Shown here piece by piece: positions 22,253-30,594 of a stretch of 64,000 nucleotides of DNA. Origin of the DNA: Dryas octopetala (lineage: Eukaryota; Streptophyta; Magnoliopsida; Rosales; Rosaceae); assembly GCA_963921425.1 (NCBI GenBank), contig OY992832.1, positions 27,059,489-27,123,488 on the forward strand. Reading direction: 5' to 3'. The notes beneath the pieces were generated by a model. It worked only from the letters and a program-made list of their open reading frames with translations. It was not told where the DNA came from and searched no databases. Position 1 is the stretch's first letter. Every line of letters begins with the position of its first letter. A program made the position numbers and the translations under genes.

Positions 22253-22402
22253 TACCTGCCTGTATTCTTCTAAATGGTTTCTTCTGGCAAATCCTTCTAA
22301 CCAGACAAAAAAAGCTATGTGCCTTCTAAACCTGGTTATGTTGGTATTAAAGGCCCTATGAAGTATTTCCTTTGTTCTCTCATCAAAACTCTTTTCAAAC
22401 CA

Positions 22403-22657
22403 TTATCTTTTTCCTTTGTTCTTTTTACTCATAAACTCTTGCTTTAAGAGCTCATGGTCTATATCAAAAGGTCTTTCTTCTTCTAACACATTAATAAAAA
22501 GATCCCCTTCTAAGTCTGAAAAGGTTGGTGATTGGGGTCTTCTTACCTGGTCTGGCCCTGCTTCACTTGCCTCAGTATTGGGTGTCTCTACCCTGTACCA
22601 TGGTTGGCTGATTTGGCTGTTGGTTTGCATTAGTCCTCCCATGATTATTTTACACAC
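22403..22657 (-). pseudogene. Amino-terminal piece of the viral polyprotein region
   Basis: A short frame upstream of the main polyprotein, with a Met at about 22642 (MGGLMQTNSQISQPWYRVE). It is acidic and contains the run FSDLEGDLFINVLEEERPFD. It lies just inside the viral edge. I cannot match it to a movement protein. Treated as part of the fossil virus copy. Confidence 0.5.
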
Positions 22658-22668
22658 AAGACATGACT

Positions 22669-23633
22669 GTTGGATGTTTTCCTAGAGAAAATTAATTAAC
22701 CTTTTACCAAGCTCTAGGTTAACTCGCAAGTGCATGAATCGCGGAGTAGCAAAGCTTGCAAATACGAGGTCGATCCCACAGGGAATTGTACTTGTGTAAT
22801 AATTACTAACTCAATTAAATTCAATTAAATCTACTCTAACTCACACACGCGAAAGGGGTTTTTGAATGGTTTTGAAACTAGACTAAACAAACAAATAAAG
22901 TAACAAAACTTTAAAATAATAAACTGAATGAATTTAGATAAGAACAATGATAAAGAAACACTAGGGGTCAGAATTTACCACTAGCATACCATTCACCTTA
23001 CTATGGATACCAACAATCAATATGGAAACATGTCAACAAAGTTTGTCTACTAAAAGGTTTGATTAGTTACTTTTAGCAATTACTCTCCTTACTTTGAATA
23101 ACTAAGAGCTTCTTAGGCCTCCCTTAGCCAATTAACTTACATGTTCCCTAAGCGTACTTAAGGCAACTGTTATCCATGCAAGAGTCATTACAATTTTTGA
23201 GAGTGACAAACGTATAGAGCATAGGCCCATCCGAATTGTAACCTATGACCATCTATAATTCCTTTTCTTATGAATATTATCTTAGGATATCCACTTGTTG
23301 CCTACTGAAACTATCTTCTTTTTGAGCTTGTTTAGATTCACAACATTAATTTAGATGCATGCAACCTAAGGTGATCAGTCAAAGATGCGAAGCATATAGA
23401 GTCAATTTAAAAAGAGATCCAAGATTTGTCAACAAGTAAACAATTGAAAACTCAATAATCCATAGTAAAAGTAAATAGCATCACTAGGGCTTCATCCTAG
23501 CCCTAGCTAAATATTTAGCTACTTATAATTAAATCAACAATTAAATAAACCATAATTAAAACTAGGAAAATAAAAAAGAAATAAGGAAGAGAGAGGTAGC
23601 AGCTTGCTGCCCTTAGGCTCCACGGCAAGGCTA
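22669..23633 (-). repeat. Divergent LTR, 3' part, related family
   Basis: It starts with TGTTGGATGTTTTCC (plus strand), the tip of this LTR superfamily. It keeps the 67-bp block (22721-22785), the ACTAAGAGCTTCTT / TTAACTTACATGTTCCCTA stretch (about 23100-23150) and the GTGATCAGTCAAAG stretch near 23370. The rest is diverged from both main subfamilies, so it is an older or separate subfamily. Only the part nearest the primer-site end remains. No primer site follows; the pararetrovirus abuts the LTR tip. Confidence 0.72.
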
Positions 23634-23857
23634 TGTTGGGTCCTTAAACGTGTGCATTTTAGGCTCTCTTTCCTAATGTATTTAGTACTTAGTCCCTATA
23701 TTTTGTGTTATTTATTTGTGTTTCTCTCTTTTGTAGGTGGAAAGCCCATAGGTAACAAATGAATGCAAATCAGCCCATTTTGAGCTTAAATGAGTATTTT
23801 CTGTTTAAAGAGAAGCCCAAGACCAACAAATGGTCCAAGAGTATGAACAGTAAAAGT
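23634..23857 (+). repeat. Short LTR-like fragment of a fourth relative
   Basis: It starts TGTTGGGTCC and carries GTGTGCATTTT, TATTTTGTGTT, TTTGTGTTTCTC and TTTTGTAGGT in the same order and spacing as the first 120 bases of the plus-strand LTRs. It looks like the beginning of a diverged LTR in plus orientation, cut by LTR1. No gene is visible. Confidence 0.45.
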
Positions 23858-24010
23858 TGATTAGTGTGCATTTTGCATCACTTTATGATACTAATTCCTT
23901 AACCTAGAGTGTTAGAACTCGCTATTTTGTGTTTTTTGTCTTGTTTTTGTGTTTTCAGGTCAAATGAAGCAGAAATGTGAAAAAGAAGCAAATGGAGCCA
24001 TTTTGGGACA

Positions 24011-24236
24011 TTTCCTGGTCAAACCAGGAAAACAAGTGAAATCCTGGTCAAACCAGGAAAAGTGCAGAAATCCTAGTCAAATGAGGATTCCTAGTCACAC
24101 TAGGAAACATCAAGTCCAGAACCATCATTGCGGAGCCAGAAATGTGAAATCCTGATTCGAACAGGAAATCCTGGTCGAACTAGGAAACCTAACCCAACTA
24201 GGGAAATGAGTCCTAGTGACACTAGGAGACCCCAGG
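24011..24236 (+). repeat. Array of short covarying hairpins in the LTR
   Basis: At least six short inverted repeats with 4-8 bp stems and 5-7 base loops follow one another. The first is TTTCCTGG (24011-24018), loop TCAAA, CCAGGAAA (24024-24031). Others are CCTGG/CCAGG (24043-), CCTAG/CTAGG (24090-), CCTG/CAGG (24153-), CCTGG/CTAGG and CCTAG/CTAGG (about 24212-). Stems change on both arms together. The array recurs in every LTR that covers this region. Confidence 0.7.
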
Positions 24237-24459
24237 GGCAATATGGGCATTACGAGAAGTCGAAATGGATAAGGAATCTCTCATTTTCAAGGAATCCTAG
24301 TTGCACCAGGAAATGTTTTTCAAGGTTCCAGAAGCTTCCAGAAGGTGGTGGACATCCATGGAAATGAATGGAGGGAAGAAATGAATTTGAATTCAAATGG
24401 AAATGAGGGGCAAAATGGGAAGTCAAAAGTGGAAGGCCCATGGGCCCTAGGGATGCCGA

Positions 24460-24898
24460 ACCAAGTTGGGCCATGCATGCACATGCATGGGCCCAAACCC
24501 TAGCAGCCCAAAAGCCACACACAAGGAGGTAGATTGCAGCCATGCATGTGCATGCATGCCATGCAAACCCTAGCAAGACAAGGGGCCATGCGCAAGCCCA
24601 AGGTGACAAGCCCAAGATGGAAGCCCATGGAGTGAAATCCTAGCCCATCTTGTGCAAGCAACTGAAGCCCAACATGGAAGCCCAACATGCAAGCCCAAAG
24701 CCCAAGACTACCAGCCCATGCGCCAAGGAGGGACCCTAGCTAGGCTAGGCGTGAGCCACTGAAGCCCAAGGGGGAGCAGCCCAACACGCAAGGCCTAGTC
24801 AGCTAGCCCTAGCTGAAGCCGCAAGGAACTAGGAGATGCAAACCCTAGCAGCCGCAAGTTCCTCTTCCTTGCCTCTCAAGGAAGGCTCCTCTATATAA
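24460..24898 (+). promoter_or_regulatory. LTR1 promoter: RY motifs, telo-boxes and TATA box
   Basis: CATGCATG-type RY motifs lie at about 24471-24490 and 24541-24560. Telo-boxes (AAACCCTA) lie near 24495, 24566 and 24839. TATATAA is at 24892-24898. Repeated AAGCCCAA words fill the space between. The equivalent TATA boxes are 31630-31636 (LTR2), 41672-41678 (LTR3), 48484-48490 (LTR4), and TATTTAAA at 53523 (LTR5) and 60244 (LTR6). Confidence 0.6.
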
Positions 24899-26136
24899 GT
24901 CCCTCTCATTCAGACTTTTGGGAGATCACTTTTTCACCTACACTCCAGCCGAAAATTCCCCTCTCCTCTCCTAGTTTTATTTTTCTGTTTTAGGGTTTTA
25001 GTTTCAACTTTTATTTCTCTTGTAAGGTGAGCCGAATTCAGAGAGAGACTTAGAGAGAGGGTGGCGTGACAAGTGAGAGGGAAGGACCACCTGTTGCCGC
25101 AAGCCCTAGCTCACCTTGCCGTGAGTTCCTCCTTCTTGCTAGGTGCCTCCTTCTTCCTCTCTCCTTGCCGCAGCCCCCATTTGTTTGCACCTCTGATTTT
25201 TGCTTTCTTTTCCTTCTAGTTTCTATTTTAATTATTGGTTTATGCTACTGAATTTATTAAATTAAGTTTCTGAATTTATTTAATTTGTCTTTTGGTTTCA
25301 ATTACTTTATGTTGCTGATTTTAATTCGTGTATGCATTTAATCTTGTGTACTTTACGTTTCTGATTTCCTTTTGCAAGCATGAATTGGGACTTTGTTTAT
25401 TTGTTAGTTTATGTTTTTATTTGTTTTATTTAATTATGTAGGTTAGTTATTCTATCTTGCATGTTAGTTGTAGGTCGATTAATGGATTCGTATGCTTTAA
25501 CAAATCGTTTATCCGTCTCTTGGTCTGTTAGTTTGATGTTTGCGCATATTAAATTTCCACTATCTATTAAAACCCCCGTCACTAGTTGTTTGCATCCTTT
25601 GACTGGCCACCTTAGGGTAATTGCATCTAGTTTATCTGTTAGGTTTAGCTGTGAAATAGTCAAAGACACTAAACCACAAGTAACAAGGGAATAAGGGATT
25701 ATTCTTGGTAGTGGGGTTGGGTGACCTCTATAAGGAAATAGTCAAAGCTTATATGTTGTGCATGTTTGACGTTCTCATAAAACTTAATGACTCCTGCATG
25801 GGTAACAGCTGCCTTAGCTTGAACTAGGGAACATGTAGGTTAACTAGCTAAGGAAGGCCCAAAAAGCTCTTAGTTTATGCATTAGGAGAACAATGGCGAG
25901 AAAGTAACTAGCCAAACCTTTTTAGCTGTCAAACTTTAATATGTTGTGTTCAAATTAATTGTCATTAGCCTTGGATGGTTATTGCATGCTTATCTGATTT
26001 GAAACTGAAAACTTAACATTGCAAGATAGAATAAAGTGTGTGTGCGTGTGGTGATGTGTGCGTGTGTTTCCATCTTTCAAAACCCCCCATTTAGTTATTC
26101 TAGTGATTATTTGCACTGATTTGTTGTATATTAACC

Positions 26137-26203
26137 ATTCCCTGTGGGATCGACCTCGTGCTTGTACGCTTTGCTACTGATGCGATTCGTGCACTTGCGA
26201 GTA
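26137..26203 (+). promoter_or_regulatory. Conserved LTR block with GTGCAC palindrome
   Basis: The plus-strand version of the block described at 4398-4464, about 50 bases before the LTR end. Other copies: 32875-32941, 42990-43056, and near 49802, 54757 and 61495. It lies in the transcribed leader of the genomic RNA, upstream of the primer site. Confidence 0.7.
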
Positions 26204-26259
26204 AACTTAGAATGAGATAATTGCTTATTTTGTTCTAAGAAAACACATCAACAAGTTTT

Positions 26260-26277
26260 TGGCGCCGTTGCCGGGGA
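26260..26277 (+). other. Primer binding site, tRNA-Asp (element 1)
   Basis: TGGCGCCGTTGCCGGGGA begins six bases after the LTR end. Equivalent sites are at 32998-33015, 43113-43130 and 54880-54897. Confidence 0.92.
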
Positions 26278-26436
26278 ATGGTGTCTAATATCAATGAATT
26301 GGTGTAATTAGTCATTAGAATTAGGTTATATTAGCTAGATTTCAGTTTTTGTTAATTTTTAGTTTTTAATAAATGCCATGCCTTTATATGCATTCCTTCT
26401 ACTGATTATGTGTTTTCTCTTGATTAGGTGTGTTTT

Positions 26437-28575
26437 ATGAACCCTGAACTTGTTGCTAGGTTGGAGAGGCTCAAGAACGAAGCTTTAGGTGCATCACAAG
26501 TCAGCCCGCAACCTAGTGCATCAGATTCGAGTAGTGAAGAGACTGAGAGTGTCGACATGGCTGAAGCAAATGAGATGGTGCCGCAGCCCCTGAGCCACTT
26601 TTCAGCGCCTTCGCTGCCCACTCAACCATCATGCATTCGGTATGCCACCATAGCCACTGATTTCGAAATCAAGAGTGGTCAGATTCACTTGTTGCCGAGC
26701 TACCATGGGCTGAATGGGGAGGATCCGATTCACTTTTTGAAGGAGTTTTCCGGGGTTTGTGAAGCCGCACAATTGAGGGGCCTGAATGCCGATCAGTACC
26801 GTTTGAGGATGTTCCCTTTTGCGCTTAAGGACAAGGCAAAGAGGTGGTTGTATTCGCTGCCCAGTGGTTCCATTTCGACATGGGATGATCTTTCGAGCAA
26901 GTTTTTGAACAAGTTCTATTCCATTTCCAAGACTAATTCGATTCGGAAGGAGATCCTTGGATTTGTGCAGAAAGCGGACGAGCCATTCCATGAGACTTGG
27001 GACAGATTCAATGAGTTACTTACTAGCTGCCCACACCATAACCTATCTCCTTGGTATGTGATTTGCTGTTTTTATCAGGGATTATTGGAGAGAGACCAAG
27101 CCAAGGTGGATTCGGCATGTGGTGGTGCATTCATGTCCAAAACGGAGGATGAGGCTACAGAATTGTTTGAGTCGCTTTCTTTGAGTTCTCAACAATGGGA
27201 TTCCAATCGTGCAAGAGGAGGACCAAAGAGAGGGTTGTATGAGGTAGCTGATGTGCCGAACACCATGGAGGGACAGATTTTGGAAATCAAGACTATGGTG
27301 CAGAAGTTATCTTTGGCTCAAGAGAAGATGATGAGTGTGCAAGGACAAGGGGGTGACATGGAACAAGTGAACCAGGTTGGGAGCTATCCTAGGGTGCCAT
27401 ATGATCCATATTCCAACACTTACAACCTTGGATGGAAGAACAACCCGAATTTCAGGTGGAGCAACAACAATGGACAGCAAGCTAGTGGGAGCACCAACAA
27501 GCCGTATGTGCACCCTAATGCCGAGAGGTCTAGTTTGGAGGACAAGATTGCTCAGATTGCTCAAAGCACCACTTCCCTTGCCCAAAGCACCAATGCCTTC
27601 ATGAACCGAACCGAGCAGCAGATGCAAGCCAATTCGAAGGCTATTGCACACTTGGAGAGTCAAATGGGTCAGATTGCCACTACTTTGGGTCAGAGAGAGA
27701 AGGGGAAGTTGCCAAGTCAGCCCATCGTCAACCCGAAGAATGAGGAGCATGTAAATGCTATTTTGAGGACTACTCCAAGAAAAAGAGTTAGAGTGGTCAA
27801 GACTAAGGAGGTGAAGGAGGTGATTGAGATCATGGATAGTGAGGAAGAGGAGGATCCAGAAATGATAGAGGAGAAAGCTGATTCACGTGTGATTCCCCTC
27901 ATTCCGGACATTGACATCACCAAATTTCCAGCAACCATGAGGGAGTTGAAGTCTATTGAGGAGAAGGTTGAGGAGCAAGGGCATAGTCACAACGTTCCTA
28001 GGGAGATTTGTGGTTATCTCTTTGCGTCTTTTCCAAGCAAGAAGAAGGATCCGGGCTCGTTGGTCATACCATGCAGCATAGGGGAGCATAAGATCACCAA
28101 TGCCTTAGTTGACAATGGCTCAGCTATCAATGTCATGCCGCTGGTTGTGTTCGAGAAGCTTGGATTTAAGGAGGCTGATTTGCAACCATTTGATGTGGAC
28201 ATTCGCTTCGCCAACTCTTCAGCCCAAAAAGCTTGTGGTATGCTTGTGGATGTTTTGGTTAAATGTCGTAAATTACTAATTCCCTCTGATTTCATAGTGC
28301 TAGATGTGCCGAGAATTCCGGGCGACGTCTCTATTATTCTTGGGAGACCATTTTTGTGCACCTCTAACATGGAGTACAAAGCATTGGAGAGCACCATGAA
28401 GATTCGGCACTACACCAAGCAAGAGGTGTATTTGCTAACTTCCGAGATGCCAGAAAACGAGGACATCACTTTTTATGGAGAGGAGAAGTCAGAGACGGAG
28501 AGCTTCTTCAGTTCGTTCCTAGGGAGTGCCGAGAGTAGCAATGACAAAAAGAGGAAGAGGAAAGGACGCAAGTAA
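26437..28575 (+). CDS. gag: Gag with retropepsin-like domain, copy 1 (712 aa)
   Basis: This encodes the structural protein that packages retrotransposon RNA. The ATG at 26437 follows a pyrimidine-rich tract ending TTGATTAG that looks like a splice acceptor. A Ty3/Gypsy gag domain spans about residues 85-255 (YHGLNGEDPIHFLKEF, LKDKAKRWLYSLP). A polar region and a heptad-rich, probably coiled-coil segment follow at about 365-420, then an acidic linker at about 466-480. A retropepsin-like domain lies at about 540-645, ending SIILGRPFL, and the tail is basic (KKRKRKGRK). There is no CCHC knuckle, RT or integrase. The frame is open from end to end. The Athila-type remnants in this window show the same domain order. 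Confidence 0.9.
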   Translation: MNPELVARLERLKNEALGASQVSPQPSASDSSSEETESVDMAEANEMVPQPLSHFSAPSLPTQPSCIRYATIATDFEIKSGQIHLLPSYHGLNGEDPIHFLKEFSGVCEAAQLRGLNADQYRLRMFPFALKDKAKRWLYSLPSGSISTWDDLSSKFLNKFYSISKTNSIRKEILGFVQKADEPFHETWDRFNELLTSCPHHNLSPWYVICCFYQGLLERDQAKVDSACGGAFMSKTEDEATELFESLSLSSQQWDSNRARGGPKRGLYEVADVPNTMEGQILEIKTMVQKLSLAQEKMMSVQGQGGDMEQVNQVGSYPRVPYDPYSNTYNLGWKNNPNFRWSNNNGQQASGSTNKPYVHPNAERSSLEDKIAQIAQSTTSLAQSTNAFMNRTEQQMQANSKAIAHLESQMGQIATTLGQREKGKLPSQPIVNPKNEEHVNAILRTTPRKRVRVVKTKEVKEVIEIMDSEEEEDPEMIEEKADSRVIPLIPDIDITKFPATMRELKSIEEKVEEQGHSHNVPREICGYLFASFPSKKKDPGSLVIPCSIGEHKITNALVDNGSAINVMPLVVFEKLGFKEADLQPFDVDIRFANSSAQKACGMLVDVLVKCRKLLIPSDFIVLDVPRIPGDVSIILGRPFLCTSNMEYKALESTMKIRHYTKQEVYLLTSEMPENEDITFYGEEKSETESFFSSFLGSAESSNDKKRKRKGRK

Positions 28576-30594
28576 AGGAGATGGCAATGTCAGGCTGAAG
28601 ACAGAAAAACAAGCGCTTATTGGGAGGCAACCCAAGTTTTGGTTTCGAATAATGGAGGAGGAGTCATTGAGGACCAAGGAGGCCGCGCCTACCCTTGGAG
28701 TGTCCACGCTTGCATACGCAAGTAAACAGATTCTTTATTTCGCTTCATAAGACAATTTTTAATTTTGGTGTGTTTATTTGGTTTTGGATATTTGCAATTT
28801 CCCGTTTCGCTTAATTTGATCATTCTTGCATTTATTTCACATACATTGAGGGCAATGTATCATTTAAGTGTGGGGGGAAGGGCAATTGTCATTTGTTAGT
28901 GTTTTTAGGTTAGAACAAGTGTTTAGAGTGTTTTAAGTGTTTTTGAGTGTTTTTAGAAAAAAAAAGAAAAAAAAATTTTTCGCTTTTAGTGTTTTTAGGT
29001 TAGGAAAAAACTTTTTCTTTTGTTTTTAAACTTAGGGTGTCAAAACCCACATCAAAATGCACGTTTTCGTTAGATCTCATTCACCTTAGTGATGGATGTG
29101 ATTCTTTAGAAGTGTGCGACATTGTTTTAAAAACAAAAAGTTTTTAAGTCATTTTGGTTGTTTCAGGTCGTTTTGAGTCCCCAACTAATTGATTTGAGTG
29201 TGCATGATTGTTATGAGCATGTTTTAGTATTGTGTGTATATTTGGTGTTCTTTTCATTCTAATAGTGTTCCATAACATATCTTGCAATTCTATGTCATTT
29301 GGCCTTATTGATATGAATTTAGGTTGTGATTAGCATTACTAATGACTATATGCATAATAGAGTAGACTTGCATGACCTAAGTGAGCTTTTGAGCCCTGTT
29401 CTTCAATTCTTGAGTGTTGCGCGCCACTCTGATTCTATCATTATCATATGAGTCGTTGTTTTGATCTCATTGTCTTTCATTTGGTCATTTGCTTGGAATA
29501 TGCATAATCTTGAATCAATGAGCAAGAACTCTCTTCTTGTGTACACAAAGCATGTGGTATATGCATAACTCTTGAGAAATGAATTTAGGCCCTGTTTGTG
29601 TACCCCATAGCCTGAAAGCCTACCCATTACATGTTTTATCCTTAGTTACCCATTTTGAGCCTTTTAAGCCGTTTTCTTGGTTACCCCATACCAAACCCTA
29701 AGTTTGGGGGTGTATACCCTCTTTTACCCGTTTTACCCTTTTTATGGTATTGCAAGTTGTTTATATGTTGATTGAGGTGGAAAAGAAGTGAAAATGCATA
29801 GCTTATACAAAAATGTGTCATAAAAGTATGTATACCGTGCCCAAAGAAAAGAAAAAGAAAAGAAATCAAAGAAAAGAGATGGGACGGTTTCAAAAGAAGA
29901 AAAAAAAATGAGCAAAAAGAGTTCAAAGTAAGCTATGAAGTGCAAAGAAGCAAAGTGTACCTCAGAATGTTCTAGTGATGCTTGCAATCCCATGAATTTA
30001 GACCTTTGTGTTTCCTTTTCATTTCAATACCCCATCCTAGCCTAAGCCTTCATTATAACCCTATTAAAGCCCTAGCTGATCTCAAGAGGTGTGTATTATA
30101 CTTATGTGGAGTCTATTTAAGAAGGGAGCCTATGGTTATTGATTCTATTTCAAGCATTTGTATTCCTTTCATGAGATCAGTATTTCTTTCTAAAAGGTGC
30201 CTTTATTTCATGTACATATGTGAGCTAATTGTTTTTGTTACATATTTCCTCTCACATATACTTTTGAGTGCACATATCAACCCAATTCTTGAGTGTTTAT
30301 CATTGAGAGTATGCCATAGTGAGGATTGGAGTTGAATCTATTATGTATGTATTGATTTAGTCTTGTTTGTCTAATACTTGGATTTGTGTCAAGGATGGCC
30401 TATATGACAATAGAGGAGCGAGGTATGTTATTTGAAATGTTATTAGAATTTGGAGAATACAATTTATATGCCTTGCTTTCCTATGTGATTAATGGTTGTG
30501 CGCATGAATTCAGTTGTTGGGATGTTGGAGTCAGTCTTGAGTCTTTTCTTTCTTTTATTTGCTCGAGGACTAGCAAAATCTAAGTTTGGGGGTG
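28576..30594 (+). other. 3' non-coding tail of element 1 with polypurine modules
   Basis: About 2 kb after gag. It contains a short conserved word GGGAGGCAACCCAAG (28622-), hairpin plus polypurine-like motif (28841-28880), A/T runs (about 28955-28980), an internal tract CTAAGTTTGGGGGTG (29698-29712), a purine-rich tract (about 29845-29930), and a terminal hairpin (30558-30577) with tract (30580-30594). A 65-codon frame near 30386-30583 has no start ATG context and no recognisable product. The same segment survives in the gag-less subfamily. Confidence 0.75.
30580..30594 (+). other. Terminal polypurine tract, element 1
   Basis: CTAAGTTTGGGGGTG abuts LTR2 at 30595. The hairpin just upstream has stem TTTGCT/AGCAAA and loop CGAGGACT. 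Confidence 0.85.

Larger units (their letters stand above)
16519..22668 (-). mobile_element. Endogenous pararetrovirus (Caulimoviridae)
   Basis: A 6.15-kb fossil virus copy. In viral order it has a long polyprotein frame with coat-like region, zinc knuckle, protease, RT and RNase H, then a second frame, an AT-rich intergenic region and a tRNA-Met primer site. No integrase follows RNase H and there are no LTRs, which separates it from Ty3/Gypsy elements. The layout of one polyprotein plus a downstream frame of unknown function recalls Florendovirus or petuvirus-like genomes; the genus is uncertain. I do not recognise a movement-protein domain. The copy looks nearly whole over its main frames, with very few breaks, so it is probably not ancient. 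Its viral 3' end is the primer site. Confidence 0.87.
23858..26253 (+). repeat. LTR1 (2396 bp)
   Basis: Bounded by TGATTAG and CATCAACA. In order: hairpin array (24011-24236), promoter motifs and TATA (24892), transcribed leader with a possible splice donor (25026/25027), a TG/CG dinucleotide stretch (about 26036-26070), and the conserved block (26137-26203). A hand count against LTR2 finds about 16 differences. Confidence 0.93.

Noticed and set aside
24011-24236. Regular short palindromic repeats as a CRISPR array
   Set aside because: There are no spacers of constant length, the genome is eukaryotic, and the array lies in an LTR.
24128-24615. Frames on both strands over the hairpin array and promoter
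   Set aside because: Composition is explained by the short repeats and RY motifs; no protein family is suggested.
24495-24848. AAACCCTA repeats as interstitial telomere sequence
   Set aside because: The copies are single and scattered, not head-to-tail; telo-box promoter motifs fit better.
25066-25251. A 61-codon frame after the LTR TATA box that could be an upstream ORF
   Set aside because: It begins with GTG rather than ATG, and LTR5/6 carry unrelated sequence in that place.
26437-28575. Gag as a domesticated host gene
   Set aside because: Each copy sits between a primer site and a polypurine tract inside matching LTRs, in several near-identical copies.
29982-30335. A 117-codon frame repeated in each plus-strand tail
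   Set aside because: It has no ATG start, no recognisable product, and is not maintained in the nested element or the gag-less family.
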